Source of the DNA: Tsukamurella sp. PLM1
GTDB lineage: Bacteria > Actinomycetota > Actinomycetes > Mycobacteriales > Mycobacteriaceae
Reading direction: 5' to 3'
Assembly (NCBI RefSeq): GCF_023168325.1
Contig: NZ_AP025688.1
Coordinates: forward strand, 930,001 to 994,000
DNA: 64,000 nt
A model generated the notes under the pieces. The model saw nothing but the letters and a program-made list of their open reading frames with translations. It was not told where the DNA came from and made no database searches. Shown piece after piece: positions 8,350 through 16,501 of the stretch (position 1 is its first letter; every line of letters starts with the position of its first letter). A program made the position numbers and the translations under genes.

Positions 8350-9174
8350 TCACATCGCGAGCAGCGCGGCCTGATACGTGGGTTCGCGCCGCTTGAGGAA
8401 GGCGCACAGCGCGTAGCTCAGCGGCATGATCACGATCTCGACCAGCGTCTTCCATACGAACCCGAGGATCAGGTAGTTGAGGAACTGGCCGGGGCTGGTG
8501 AAACCGAGCGCGGGGGCGGCGATCGAGCAGAAGACCAGGGTGTCGAAGAACTCGCCGACCACGGTGGAGCCCAACAGGCGGGACCACAGGTGCTTCTCGC
8601 CCGTCCAGGCCTTCATCCGCACCAGGACCCAGGAGTTCATGAACTCGCCCACGAGGTAGCCCGCGAGGCCGGCGATGAGGAAGCGGGGGACGACGCCGGC
8701 GACGGTGCGGAAGGCCTCGTCGTTGGGCCAGCCGGGCGCGGCCGGCAGCGTCGTGGTGATCCAGAAGCACAGCGCCGCCAGCGCGAGGATCGCGAACCCG
8801 GTGACGATCACGCGGCGCATGGCGCGGAAACCGTAGACCTCGGAGATGACGTCGCCGAGGACGTAGGCGAGGGGGAAGAGGTAGAAGGCGCCGTCGGTGG
8901 CGATGCCGTCGATCTGCAGGCCGAGGATCTCGACGTGCAGCGACGGCGCGAACAGCACGGCCTTGGTGCCGGTGATGTTGCTGATGATCATCACGCCCAC
9001 GAACAGGCCGACGATCGGGGGGAAGTAGGGGGACGAGACGGTCGCGAAGGCCGGCTTCGGGCGGGAGTGGTCGCGTGGCCGGCGGAGGCGCTGGGAAACG
9101 GTGGCGAACGCCGGCCGCGCGCGGACGCGGGCCGGCCGCCCAGACTTCGGGGTGGGGGAGTTGTCAGTGCTCAC
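8350..9174 (-). CDS. Queuosine precursor transporter (YhhQ/VUT family)
   Basis: 274 residues from GTG 9174, overlapping the upstream DUF4307 stop by four bases (GTGA). Six hydrophobic segments from about residue 50. Typical family blocks are NITGTKA, FPLAYVLGDVISEVYGF, FLIAGLAGYLVGEFMNS and LLGSTVVGEFFDTLVF. The family imports preQ0/preQ1 for queuosine tRNA modification. The cytosolic N terminus contains a near-duplicate, RPAFATVS followed 18 residues later by KPAFATVS. Confidence 0.85.
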   Translation of the reverse strand: MSTDNSPTPKSGRPARVRARPAFATVSQRLRRPRDHSRPKPAFATVSSPYFPPIVGLFVGVMIISNITGTKAVLFAPSLHVEILGLQIDGIATDGAFYLFPLAYVLGDVISEVYGFRAMRRVIVTGFAILALAALCFWITTTLPAAPGWPNDEAFRTVAGVVPRFLIAGLAGYLVGEFMNSWVLVRMKAWTGEKHLWSRLLGSTVVGEFFDTLVFCSIAAPALGFTSPGQFLNYLILGFVWKTLVEIVIMPLSYALCAFLKRREPTYQAALLAM

Positions 9175-9599
9175 GCACGGTCAAGATACGCGGGCACGTC
9201 GGTTCCGCAACCGAACACGTCGCCCACGGCGGGCGGCTCGGTGGTGCGGACCTCGCTGGTGACCACGACGACGGGGTCCGCGGAGGGCGCCACGTAGAAC
9301 TCGCGGCGGCCGATCTCGTTGGCGGCCTTGTCCTTGGCGTAGACGATGCAGCTGACCGGCGTGGACGGGTCGGTCCGGGTGACGGTGACCTGCACCTCCA
9401 CCGTGGAATCCGAGACCACCTGGTAGCCCGCGACGGTGCCGGTGACCGGCTGGCGGGAGAACTTCTGGAACCCGAGCCACGCCAGACCCACGCCGAGAAC
9501 CACGACCACGACGAGCCCGATGATCCCGATGCGCCGCATCCGGGCGGGATCGCGCTCGTCGGGATAGCGATCGGACGGGCGGGCGGGGGCGGTCGACAT
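9171..9599 (-). CDS. DUF4307 membrane protein (Rv1081c-like)
   Basis: 142 residues from ATG 9599 (MSTAPARPSDRYPDE). One transmembrane helix near residues 25-45 (IGIIGLVVVVVLGVGLAWLGF), then an extracytoplasmic beta-rich domain with VTVTRTDPSTPVSCIVYAKDK and a second cysteine in GDVFGCGTDV. This is the DUF4307 pattern; function is unknown. It is divergent from mca and co-transcribed with the YhhQ gene, as between greA and mca in mycobacteria. Confidence 0.85.
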   Translation of the reverse strand: MSTAPARPSDRYPDERDPARMRRIGIIGLVVVVVLGVGLAWLGFQKFSRQPVTGTVAGYQVVSDSTVEVQVTVTRTDPSTPVSCIVYAKDKAANEIGRREFYVAPSADPVVVVTSEVRTTEPPAVGDVFGCGTDVPAYLDRA

Positions 9600-9659
9600 G
9601 GCTCCATGGAAGCACACCCGATTCGGCGGCCCGTCGGCTGATCGTGGACACTGGACCCC

Positions 9660-10526
9660 ATGACCGGATACCGCCTACTCGCCGTCCACGCGCACCCGGA
9701 CGACGAGTCGAGCAAGGGCGCCGCCACCATGGCGCGATACGCGGCCGAGGGGAACGACGTGCTGGTGGCGACGTTCACCGGTGGCGAGCGGGGCGACATC
9801 CTCAATCCTGCGATGGACGTCGCCGGGGTGAAGGACCGCCTGCCCGAGGTGCGCCGCGAGGAGATGGCCAAGGCCGCAGCGATCCTCGGGGTGGAGCACC
9901 GCTGGCTCGGCTACGTGGACTCGGGCCTGCCCGAGGGTGACCCGCTGCCCCCGCTCCCGGAGGGCTGCTTCGCGCTGGAGCCCGTCGAGGGCCCCACGGA
10001 GACGCTGGTGCGCCTGATCCGCGAGTTCCGCCCGCACGTGATGATCACGTACGACGAGAACGGCGGCTACCCGCACCCGGACCACATCATGACCCACACC
10101 GTCTCGATGGCGGCGTACGAGGCGGCGGCGGACCCGGAGCGGTTCCCCGACGCGGGCGAGCCCTGGCAGATCTCCAAGGTCTATTACAGCCACGGCTTCC
10201 TGCGCGGCAAGTTCCAGTCGTTCGCGGACGAGTTCGAGAAGAACGGCCTGGAGAACCCGTACACCGAGTGGCTCGCGCGCTGGAAGGACGAGAAGAACGA
10301 CATGATGGCCCGCGTGACCACGCAGGTCGAGTGCGGCGAGTACTTCCCGGTGCGCGACGATGCGCTGCGCGCCCACGCCACCCAGATCGACCCGAACGGC
10401 CCGTTCTTCGTGGTCCCGATGGAGTGGCAGCAGCGGCTGTGGCCCACCGAGGAGTACGAGCTGGCGAAGACCACGGTGAGCAGCAGGATGCCCGAGAAGG
10501 ACCTGTTCAGCGGGATCGAGAAGTGA
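9660..10526 (+). CDS. mca: Mycothiol S-conjugate amidase
   Basis: 288 residues from ATG 9660. LmbE/PIG-L fold zinc amidase: AHPDDE at residues 11-16 (zinc ligands His12, Asp15; general base Asp14) and HPDH at residues 139-142. Length and the C-terminal [22 protein letters not shown] match Mca rather than the deacetylase MshB. It cleaves mycothiol conjugates to mercapturates for export, so this organism makes mycothiol. The stop overlaps the next start by one base. Confidence 0.93.
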   Translation: MTGYRLLAVHAHPDDESSKGAATMARYAAEGNDVLVATFTGGERGDILNPAMDVAGVKDRLPEVRREEMAKAAAILGVEHRWLGYVDSGLPEGDPLPPLPEGCFALEPVEGPTETLVRLIREFRPHVMITYDENGGYPHPDHIMTHTVSMAAYEAAADPERFPDAGEPWQISKVYYSHGFLRGKFQSFADEFEKNGLENPYTEWLARWKDEKNDMMARVTTQVECGEYFPVRDDALRAHATQIDPNGPFFVVPMEWQQRLWPTEEYELAKTTVSSRMPEKDLFSGIEK

Positions 10527-10855
10527 TGGGACCACTACTGCAGCTCGCCACCGATGTCGCGATCCTGGCGCAGGACCCGCAGAAGCCCAAGGGGCCCGAG
10601 TTCGGCAAGTCGGGCCCGCTCGGCCTCGCCGTGATCGTCGCGCTTCTTGCCGTGACCTTCTTCCTGATCCGTTCGATGAACAAGCACGTCAAGAACCTCC
10701 CCGAGTCCTTCGACGACGAGGCGCCCGGCGAGGGTGACGAGGCCGGCGGCACCGACCGCGACGGGATCGACCCGGCGCTGCGGCCGGGCGGCGCACCGTC
10801 GGGCGAGGCCGACGGTGCCCGGGGCGATCGGCCCGGGGGCGACGGGCCCCGGTAG
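10526..10855 (+). CDS. Small single-pass membrane protein (Rv1083-like)
   Basis: 109 residues from ATG 10526, overlapping the mca stop (TGATG). One transmembrane helix at about residues 33-50 (LGLAVIVALLAVTFFLIRSM), followed by a basic KHVKNLPESF segment and an acidic, glycine-rich disordered tail. It is the conserved partner of mca in Mycobacteriales. No enzymatic motif. The tail DNA (10793-10828) contains an inverted pair of the GCACCGTC/GACGGTGC octamer. Confidence 0.75.
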   Translation: MGPLLQLATDVAILAQDPQKPKGPEFGKSGPLGLAVIVALLAVTFFLIRSMNKHVKNLPESFDDEAPGEGDEAGGTDRDGIDPALRPGGAPSGEADGARGDRPGGDGPR

Positions 10856-10929
10856 GACCTCACAGCGACCTCCCAGGCCCACGGCCGGGCCCACCCAGTT
10901 CCGCCCGCGAGGGTGGCGTCCGTGAAGTC

Positions 10930-11193
10930 ATGGCCGCACGGCGCTGCGCCGTGACCGTACTGCTCGCCGGCCCGGCGCTGCTGTACCGCTGGAACCTCTC
11001 GATCAGCGGCTCCGATCCCGCGCAGACCCTCGCGCAGTTCCAGCAGTGCGTCGAGGACGGGAAGATCGCGTACTACGTTGCCTTCGGCGGCTTCGGACCG
11101 CGCGGCGGGACGTCCGAGATCCAGGGCTGGGTGGAGAAGAAACTCACCGCGACGACGGTCGGGAGCGCGACGGTCCACAAGCTGGCGGGCTAG
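10930..11193 (+). pseudogene. C-terminal fragment of ArnT/GT39-type membrane glycosyltransferase
   Basis: About 87 residues. The stretch SGSDPAQTLAQFQQCVEDGKIAYYV, then GPRGGTSEIQGWVEKKLTATTVG and VHKLAG resembles the periplasmic C terminus of actinobacterial ArnT-like mannosyl/arabinosyl transferases. Those proteins are 500 residues or longer with many membrane helices; all of that is missing. The ATG at 10930 may be fortuitous. Beside another C-terminal fragment downstream, it looks like a deletion or insertion scar rather than a sequencing error. Confidence 0.6.
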
Positions 11194-11263
11194 CCCGACA
11201 TGTCGATTCTCCTGACGGATCCCGTTGATATGTTAAAATAATCGTGAAACCTTAACGCTTTGC

Positions 11264-11482
11264 GTGGACCTGTTCAAGGATGCGCAGTTCCTGTCACTTC
11301 TGTTCGAGCAGCCGTATTGCCGGATCAACAGTGTTGTTGAGAGGTGCGGGGTTTCGCGTCAGACAGCATCGACGTGGCTGCACGCGCTCGTCGAAGCCGG
11401 GCTCCTGAGCGACGTCAAGTCAGGACGCGAACTGCTCTTCGTCAATCACGACTTCCTGGCTGTGCTGACGCGCCCCGAGTGA
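11264..11482 (+). pseudogene. C-terminal winged-helix fragment of a Fic family protein
   Basis: 72 residues beginning at a GTG. DAQFLSLLFEQPYCRINS and CGVSRQTASTWLHALVEAG, then SGRELLFVNHDFLAVL, match the winged-helix domain that ends many Fic/DOC AMP-transferases. The Fic core (HPFxxGNGR) is absent. The preceding 60 bases are markedly AT-rich (around 11225-11262), unlike the rest of the window, suggesting transferred DNA. It could still be translated as a small DNA-binding protein, but a remnant is more likely. Confidence 0.6.
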
Positions 11483-11654
11483 ACATCACGAACGGCGCCT
11501 GCTCGATGCGCCAGTAGGGGTTCTGACCCGCGCGTACGGGGCGGTCTTGACCGCGCGGTCCGAAACGCAGCGCGCATTCGGGCACCGAGGCGGGGCGGGC
11601 CCAGACTGGCCGCCCCAACCCGATCGGCCCCGGCGCGGGCGGCACCCCGTCGGG

Positions 11655-12050
11655 CTAGCCGACGGCGGTGCCCTCCAGCTCGACCTTCTGGCCCGGAATC
11701 GCCAGCCGGGTCACGCCGAGCATCGTGGTGGTGGGGGCGACGCCTGCGGCGCCGAGCCGCGCTGCGAGGACGCCGTAGTGCGGGAACAGCTCGTCCACGT
11801 CCGTGGTGTAGACATTCAGACGGACGAGATTCGCCAGCGACATCCCCGCCGCGTCGAGCACGGCCTCGAGGTTGTCGACAGCGAGCGCGAGCTGGGCCGC
11901 GACGTCGCCGTCGTGCTCCGGCCGGCCGTCGGTGCCCGTCGCGGTCTGCCCGGACACGTACAGGGTCCGGGTGTGCCCGGTGACCAGTTCGCCCTGGTTG
12001 AAGCCGAGCTCCTGGGACCAGGTCACTGGGTTCACTGCGGTGCGTTCCAT
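11655..12050 (-). CDS. RidA family protein
   Basis: 131 residues from ATG 12050 (MERTAVNPVTWSQ). YjgF/RidA fold: FNQGELVTGHTRTLYVSGQTA, DNLEAVLDAAGMSLANLVRLNVYTTD, and a final VTRLAIPGQKVELEGTA. RidA proteins deaminate reactive enamine/imine intermediates; the canonical arginine and IPGQKVELE are present in form, but subfamily specificity is open. It is divergent from the WYL regulator, with an inverted repeat between them, so it may be its target. Confidence 0.85.
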   Translation of the reverse strand: MERTAVNPVTWSQELGFNQGELVTGHTRTLYVSGQTATGTDGRPEHDGDVAAQLALAVDNLEAVLDAAGMSLANLVRLNVYTTDVDELFPHYGVLAARLGAAGVAPTTTMLGVTRLAIPGQKVELEGTAVG

Positions 12051-12128
12051 CGTCGTCTCCGTTCGTCGAGCGGGCGTCCGGTGGTCCCGTGACCACCTGT
12101 CGACACCCGCATGACCAGGCTCGCAGCG

Positions 12129-12153
12129 AATCACGTCACCCTATGTCGTGATT
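12129..12153. promoter_or_regulatory. Inverted repeat in the ridA-like/WYL divergent region
   Basis: Perfect 7-bp arms AATCACG-N11-CGTGATT. It lies 18 bases before the WYL regulator start and about 80 bases from the RidA start, the expected place for an operator controlling one or both genes. Confidence 0.5.
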
Positions 12154-12171
12154 TTCGGCGACAATCGACAC

Positions 12172-13140
12172 ATGCGCGCCGATCGGCTGGTCTCGCTGGT
12201 GCTCCTCCTGCGCCGGCGCGGTCGGATGACGGCCGACGAGCTGGCCGCGGAGTTGGAGGTGTCGCCGCGCACGGTGCAGCGCGACATCGACGCGCTCTCG
12301 ACCGCGGGCGTCCCCGTCTACGCCGACCGCGGCCGGCGCGGCGGCTACTCCCTCCTTCCGGGCTTCCGCACCGAGCTGACGGGCCTGAGCCACGACGAGG
12401 CCCTCGCGCTGCTCACCGCCGGATCGGGCCCCGGCCGGAAGGTCTTCGGCCTCAGCGCCGCCCTCGCCTCCGCCATGCGCAAGGTCGTCGACGCTCTGCC
12501 CGAGGGGAACCGAGTGAACCTGGACCGGGCCGCCGCGCGGTTCCTGGTCGAGCCCGAGATCGACCTGCTGTCCCGGCGGACCGGCGCCGAGGCCGTCGAT
12601 CCGCAGGTGATGGGTGAGGTCCGCCGCGCCGTGCTCGCGGGGCGGGTGCTCCGGTTCGAGTACGCCGCGCCGGAGAAGGAGCCGCGGTGGCACACCGTCG
12701 ACCCGATCGGCCTCGTCACTGTGCGCGACCGCACGTACCTGCTCGCTGCGAAGGCAGGCGCCGACCGCACTTACCGGTTGTCGCGGATGCTCGTGGCCGA
12801 GGTGCTCGCGGACGTCGCGCAGCGCCCGGCGCAGGTCGACCTCGACCGCATCTGGGCGGAGCGCAGCGCGCAGTTCCTCGCGGAGAACCACCTCGCGGTC
12901 GCGGTCCGTGTCGAGGCGGCGCGGCGCGACGAACTGCTCAACCACGCGCGTGCCGTGCGCGCCGAGGTCACCGAGCCCGACGGGCGGGTCCGCCTCGACG
13001 TCTCCTTCGAGGACCTGCGCCATGCGGTCTGGGCCCTCTGGCAGCTCGACACCGCCGCTGAGGCGCTCGCCCCCGAGGAGTTGCGGGCCGCCCTGCGTGC
13101 TCGAGCGGAGGTCCTCGCGGACCGGTACCGGGGCACCTGA
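12172..13140 (+). CDS. WYL-domain (YafY-type) transcriptional regulator
   Basis: 322 residues from ATG 12172. Residues 1-55 are a DeoR/HTH-11 winged helix (RADRLVSLVLLLRRRGRMTADELAAEL, then SPRTVQRDIDALSTAGVP). A WYL domain follows from about residue 140 (RRAVLAGRVLRFEYAAP, VDPIGLV, RTYLLA) and a WCX C-terminal extension. WYL domains bind ligands, often nucleotides or nucleic acid. It is divergent from the RidA gene, with an inverted repeat in its promoter. Confidence 0.88.
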   Translation: MRADRLVSLVLLLRRRGRMTADELAAELEVSPRTVQRDIDALSTAGVPVYADRGRRGGYSLLPGFRTELTGLSHDEALALLTAGSGPGRKVFGLSAALASAMRKVVDALPEGNRVNLDRAAARFLVEPEIDLLSRRTGAEAVDPQVMGEVRRAVLAGRVLRFEYAAPEKEPRWHTVDPIGLVTVRDRTYLLAAKAGADRTYRLSRMLVAEVLADVAQRPAQVDLDRIWAERSAQFLAENHLAVAVRVEAARRDELLNHARAVRAEVTEPDGRVRLDVSFEDLRHAVWALWQLDTAAEALAPEELRAALRARAEVLADRYRGT

Positions 13141-13143
13141 CGA

Positions 13144-13635
13144 TCAGGGCCCGTGGTCGCGGACGTCCGTCCCCTGCTCGGCGAAGGCCTTGAAGTCCTC
13201 CATGTGCTGCAGCTGCTGTTCGCGGAGGACCCCGGGCATCAGGAGCGCCATGAGACGCATCAGCGGATTGCGGAAGCGGTACTCGTTCTCGCTCTCCCAC
13301 CGCGTCCGGTCCGGGCCGGCCGCCGAGAGCCGCTCGCGCGCGGCGTTCCACATGCCCGCGCCCTCGATCTCGCGCTCGAACCGCACGACGGTGCCGGGCG
13401 CGATCACCTGCAGGTCCGCCGGCTCGCGGCGGGTGACGGTCTCGGTGAGCTCCATCGTCTGCTTCCCCGACCGGAGAACGACGCGCGAGACGGTGCCGAG
13501 TTCTCCGTGCTTCCCGCTCACCGGCTCGTGGACCTCCATGCCCCGCAGCCACATCGGCAGGTGCGCGGGGTCGGAGAGCAGCAGCGCGACGCGCTCGAGA
13601 GGCAGCGCGATCTCGATGGACGTCGTGCACTTCAC
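13144..13635 (-). CDS. SRPBCC (polyketide cyclase-like) protein
   Basis: 163 residues from GTG 13635. Starts VKCTTSIEIALPLERVALLLSD, followed by MWLRGMEV and later RTRWESENEYRF, the helix-grip SRPBCC/START pattern with a hydrophobic ligand pocket. Its start overlaps the predicted stop of the upstream DHFR-like gene (GTGA), so the two form an operon. Ligand unknown. Confidence 0.75.
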   Translation of the reverse strand: MKCTTSIEIALPLERVALLLSDPAHLPMWLRGMEVHEPVSGKHGELGTVSRVVLRSGKQTMELTETVTRREPADLQVIAPGTVVRFEREIEGAGMWNAARERLSAAGPDRTRWESENEYRFRNPLMRLMALLMPGVLREQQLQHMEDFKAFAEQGTDVRDHGP

Positions 13636-14208
13636 CGCGCGCCCCGGCTGCGTCGTCGGCCCTGCGGTAGCGCAGGGCGACGGTGCCGTTGCGCAGCGAC
13701 TCCGACGAAACCAGCTCGACGCGCCGGTGGCCGGGCAGCCCCGCGCGTACAGCGTGGGGCCATGGCCGGCGATGACGGGGTGGAGGAGGAACAGGTACTC
13801 GTCGATCAGGTCCAGTCGGTCCAGCTCGGTGGCGAGCGCCTCACTGCCGACGAGCACCCCTGCCGGGTACTGATTCGTCAGGTCCCGCACCGCCGCGGCG
13901 AGGTCGCCGGTGAGGTGATGGCTGTTCGTCCACGGGAACTCGCTCCGCGTGGTGGAGGCGACGTACTTCGGCTTGGTCTCCAGCTTCTCCGCCCACGTGC
14001 GGATCGCCGGCGGCGCCTCGACCTCGCCGCGGGCGACGAGCGGCCAGTAGCTCGCCATCATCTCGTAGGTCGTGCGGCCCCACAGCATGGCGCCGTTGGC
14101 GTCCATCAGGCGCGTGAACAGGGCGTGGGTCTCGTCGTCGGCGATGCCGGCCTCGTGGTCGATGCACCCGTCCAGGGGCACGTTGAGGCTGAACGTCACT
14201 TTGCCCAT
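13632..14208 (-). CDS. Dihydrofolate reductase/RibD C-terminal family protein, frameshifted as given
   Basis: Starts at ATG 14208 with GKVTFSLNVPLDGCIDHEAG, then MLWGRTTYEMMASYWP and GVLVGSEALATELDRLDLIDEY, the RibD_C/DHFR-like NADPH-binding fold. The frame breaks near 13743 (GGGG for GGGGG) and again near 13652. With both bases restored the protein ends AARG-type and its TGA overlaps the next start. The 577-bp length agrees with two missing bases. About 192 residues, normal for this family of uncharacterised reductases. Confidence 0.75.
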
Positions 14209-14336
14209 GCGGCTGTCCCTCGTGTCGGCGGCGACGCCGATGTGTACGGCGTGCACATCGACGCTACGGTGCGGTGGATTCCCGCGTCAAGACGCGCGTC
14301 GGTGCCCGCGCCGCTGTACTGAGGCAGGATGGGGAC

Positions 14337-16305
14337 ATGAACCGTCTCGGCGCGTCCACCAGCCCCTACCTGCGCCAGCACGCGGACAACCCGGTGCACT
14401 GGCAGGAGTGGAGCGAGGCCGCGCTGGCGGAGGCGGCCGAGCGCGACGTGCCGATCCTGCTGTCCATCGGCTACGCCGCGTGCCACTGGTGCCATGTCAT
14501 GGCGCACGAGTCCTTCGAGGACGAGGCAATCGCGGCGCAGATGAACGCCGGCTTCGTCTGCATCAAGGTCGACCGCGAGGAGCGCCCCGACCTCGACGCG
14601 ATCTACATGAACGCCACCGTGGCCATGACCGGGCAGGGCGGCTGGCCCATGACCTGCTTCCTCACCTCGTCCGGCGAACCCTTCTACTGCGGAACCTACT
14701 ACCCGCCCGAGCCGCGGGGCGGGCAGGCGAGCTTCCCACAGCTCCTCGAGGCCATCACGGACACCTGGCGCGAGCGCCGCGGGGATGTCACCCGCGTTGC
14801 GGGGCAGGTGGTCGCGCACCTGCGCCAGGCCTCCGCCGGCCTGCCCGACGGTGCCGCCCCCTCCACCGAGGACCTGGCCGGGGCGGTGCGCGCGATCTGC
14901 GCCGACGAGGACCCGTCGGGCGGCTTCGGCCGCGCGCCGAAGTTCCCTCCGTCGGCCACCGTCGAAGCCCTGCTGCGGCACCACGAGCGCACCGGCGACG
15001 CGGCCTCGTACGGCGTGGCCTTCCGGTGCGCGGAGGCGATGGCCCGCGGGGGCGTGTACGACCAGTTGGGCGGCGGCTTCGCCCGCTACGCGGTGGACGC
15101 CGACTGGGTGGTGCCGCACTTCGAGAAGATGTTGTACGACAACGCCCTTCTGCTCCGCTTCTACGCCCACCTGGGCCGGCGCACCGGCTCGCCGCTGGCG
15201 CTGCGAGTGGCCGACGAGACCGCGGACTTCCTGATCCGCGACCTCGGCGTCGCCGGCGGCGGTCTCGCGTCCTCGCTCGATGCGGACACCGTCGTCGATG
15301 GGCACGGCGTCGAGGGCGCCACCTACGTTTGGACACCCGCGCAACTCGTCGACGTGCTCGGCGAGGCCGACGGTGCCTGGGCCGCCGAGGTTTTCGCGGT
15401 GACGGAGCGCGGCACCTTCGAGCACGGCACGTCGACGCTGCAGATGCGGGGCGAGCCCGATCCGGTTCGACTGGCGGACGTGCGGCGAAAACTGTTCGAG
15501 GTGAGGGCCGCCCGGCCGCAGCCCGGCCGCGACGACAAGGTGGTCACCGCCTGGAACGGGCTCGCGATCACCGCGCTCGCGGAGGCGGGCCGGGTAGGTG
15601 CCGCGGAGGACGTCGCCCGGTTCGTGCTCGAGAACCATTGGGACGGTGAGCGGCTGCGCCGGAGTTCGCTGGGTGGTGCCGTCGGCGAGGCCGACGGCAT
15701 GCTCGAGGACTACGCGGCGCTCGTCACGGGCCTGCTGGCGCTCGTGCAGCGATCGGACCGATCCGATTGGGCCGCTTCTGCGGCCGCGATCCTCGACGCC
15801 GCGATCACCCGCTTCGCGGATACCGCGGCGGACGGAAGTTGGTACGACGCACCGTCGGACGGCGAACCGCTCCTGACCCGCCCGCGCGACCCCGCGGACG
15901 GCGCGACCCTGCCGGAGCCAGCCTGATCGCCGAGGCCCTGTCCTACGCTGAGGCGCTGCTCGGTGAGCGATACGCGGCGCTCGCCGCGGCCACCCGGGCG
16001 CGGTCGGGCGAGCTGATCCGGAAGGTCCCCGCGGCGCGGGACACCACCTGGCCGTCGCGGAACAGGCCGCCGCCGGGCTGCAGATCGCCGTCGCCGACGG
16101 TGCCGGCGCTGCGGCCCTGGTGGCCGAAGCGCGGCGGCTCGCGCCGGGCGGCGCCGTCGTCGTGACCGGTGAGAAGGACTCCCACCCGCTGCTCGAGGGG
16201 CGCGGCCCCGTCGACGGGCGGGCCGCGGCGTACGTGTGCCGCGGCACCGTCTGCTCCCTGCCCGTGACCGACGGTGAGACGCTCGCCACAGAGATCGCGC
16301 CATAG
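14337..16305 (+). CDS. DUF255 thioredoxin-domain protein (YyaL-like), frameshifted as given
   Basis: Starts at ATG 14337 with NRLGASTSPYLRQHADNPVHW, then GYAACHWCHVMAHESFEDE (thioredoxin-like CHWC) and GGWPMTCFLT, followed by a six-hairpin glycosidase-like helical barrel. It resembles spermatogenesis-associated SSP411/YyaL and M. tuberculosis Rv1084. Frame breaks near 15907 (CCC for CCCC) and 16033 (GGG for GGGG) split the C-terminal 130 residues. Restoring both gives about 656 residues, and the 1,969-bp length is exactly two short. Function in bacteria is unknown. Confidence 0.85.
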
Positions 16306-16331
16306 GGTGTGCTAACGTCTCTCCCGTGGGT

Positions 16332-16400
16332 ATGAACGCGTATTGGCGCTTTATCGAGGCTCCGGGTGGAGCCGTCGGTGTTGCGCGCATGCGCGGATAA
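16332..16400 (+). CDS. Aromatic leader peptide
   Basis: 22 codons from ATG 16332 to TAA 16400, starting Met-Asn-Ala-Tyr-Trp-Arg-Phe. All three aromatic amino acids occur within four codons, an improbable composition for so short a reading frame. An in-frame GTG at 16326, about eight bases past the putative -10, could be a leaderless start. The predicted role is to stall ribosomes when charged Tyr-, Trp- or Phe-tRNA is scarce and so prevent termination before DAHP synthase. Confidence 0.75.
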   Translation: MNAYWRFIEAPGGAVGVARMRG

Positions 16401-16426
16401 CTAGACCGCACGAACCCGGAGCCGAA

Positions 16427-16451
16427 GGCAGCGAATTCTCGCTGCCTTTTT
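16427..16451 (+). terminator. Rho-independent attenuator terminator
   Basis: Perfect 8-bp arms GGCAGCGA/TCGCTGCC with loop ATTC, followed directly by TTTTT. It is one of the few T-tailed hairpins in the window and lies inside the DAHP synthase 5' leader rather than after a gene. Confidence 0.85.
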
Positions 16452-16501
16452 CTATAGGCACCGGACGTTCCCCACTGGTGCCGCCACCAGGAAGGTTTCT
16501 C

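Larger units (their letters stand above)
16313..16451 (+). promoter_or_regulatory. Transcription attenuator for aromatic amino acid control of DAHP synthase
   Basis: A possible -10 (TAACGT, 16313-16318) precedes a short leader ORF with Tyr, Trp and Phe codons (16341-16352). GGCTCCGGGT (16358-16367) can pair either with the adjacent GGAGCC (16368-16373) or, over 10 perfect base pairs, with ACCCGGAGCC (16414-16423). A terminator hairpin with five T residues (16427-16451) lies 50 bases before DAHP synthase. Mutually exclusive hairpins plus aromatic codons are the hallmark of ribosome-mediated attenuation. The exact antiterminator is not resolved by eye. Confidence 0.8.
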
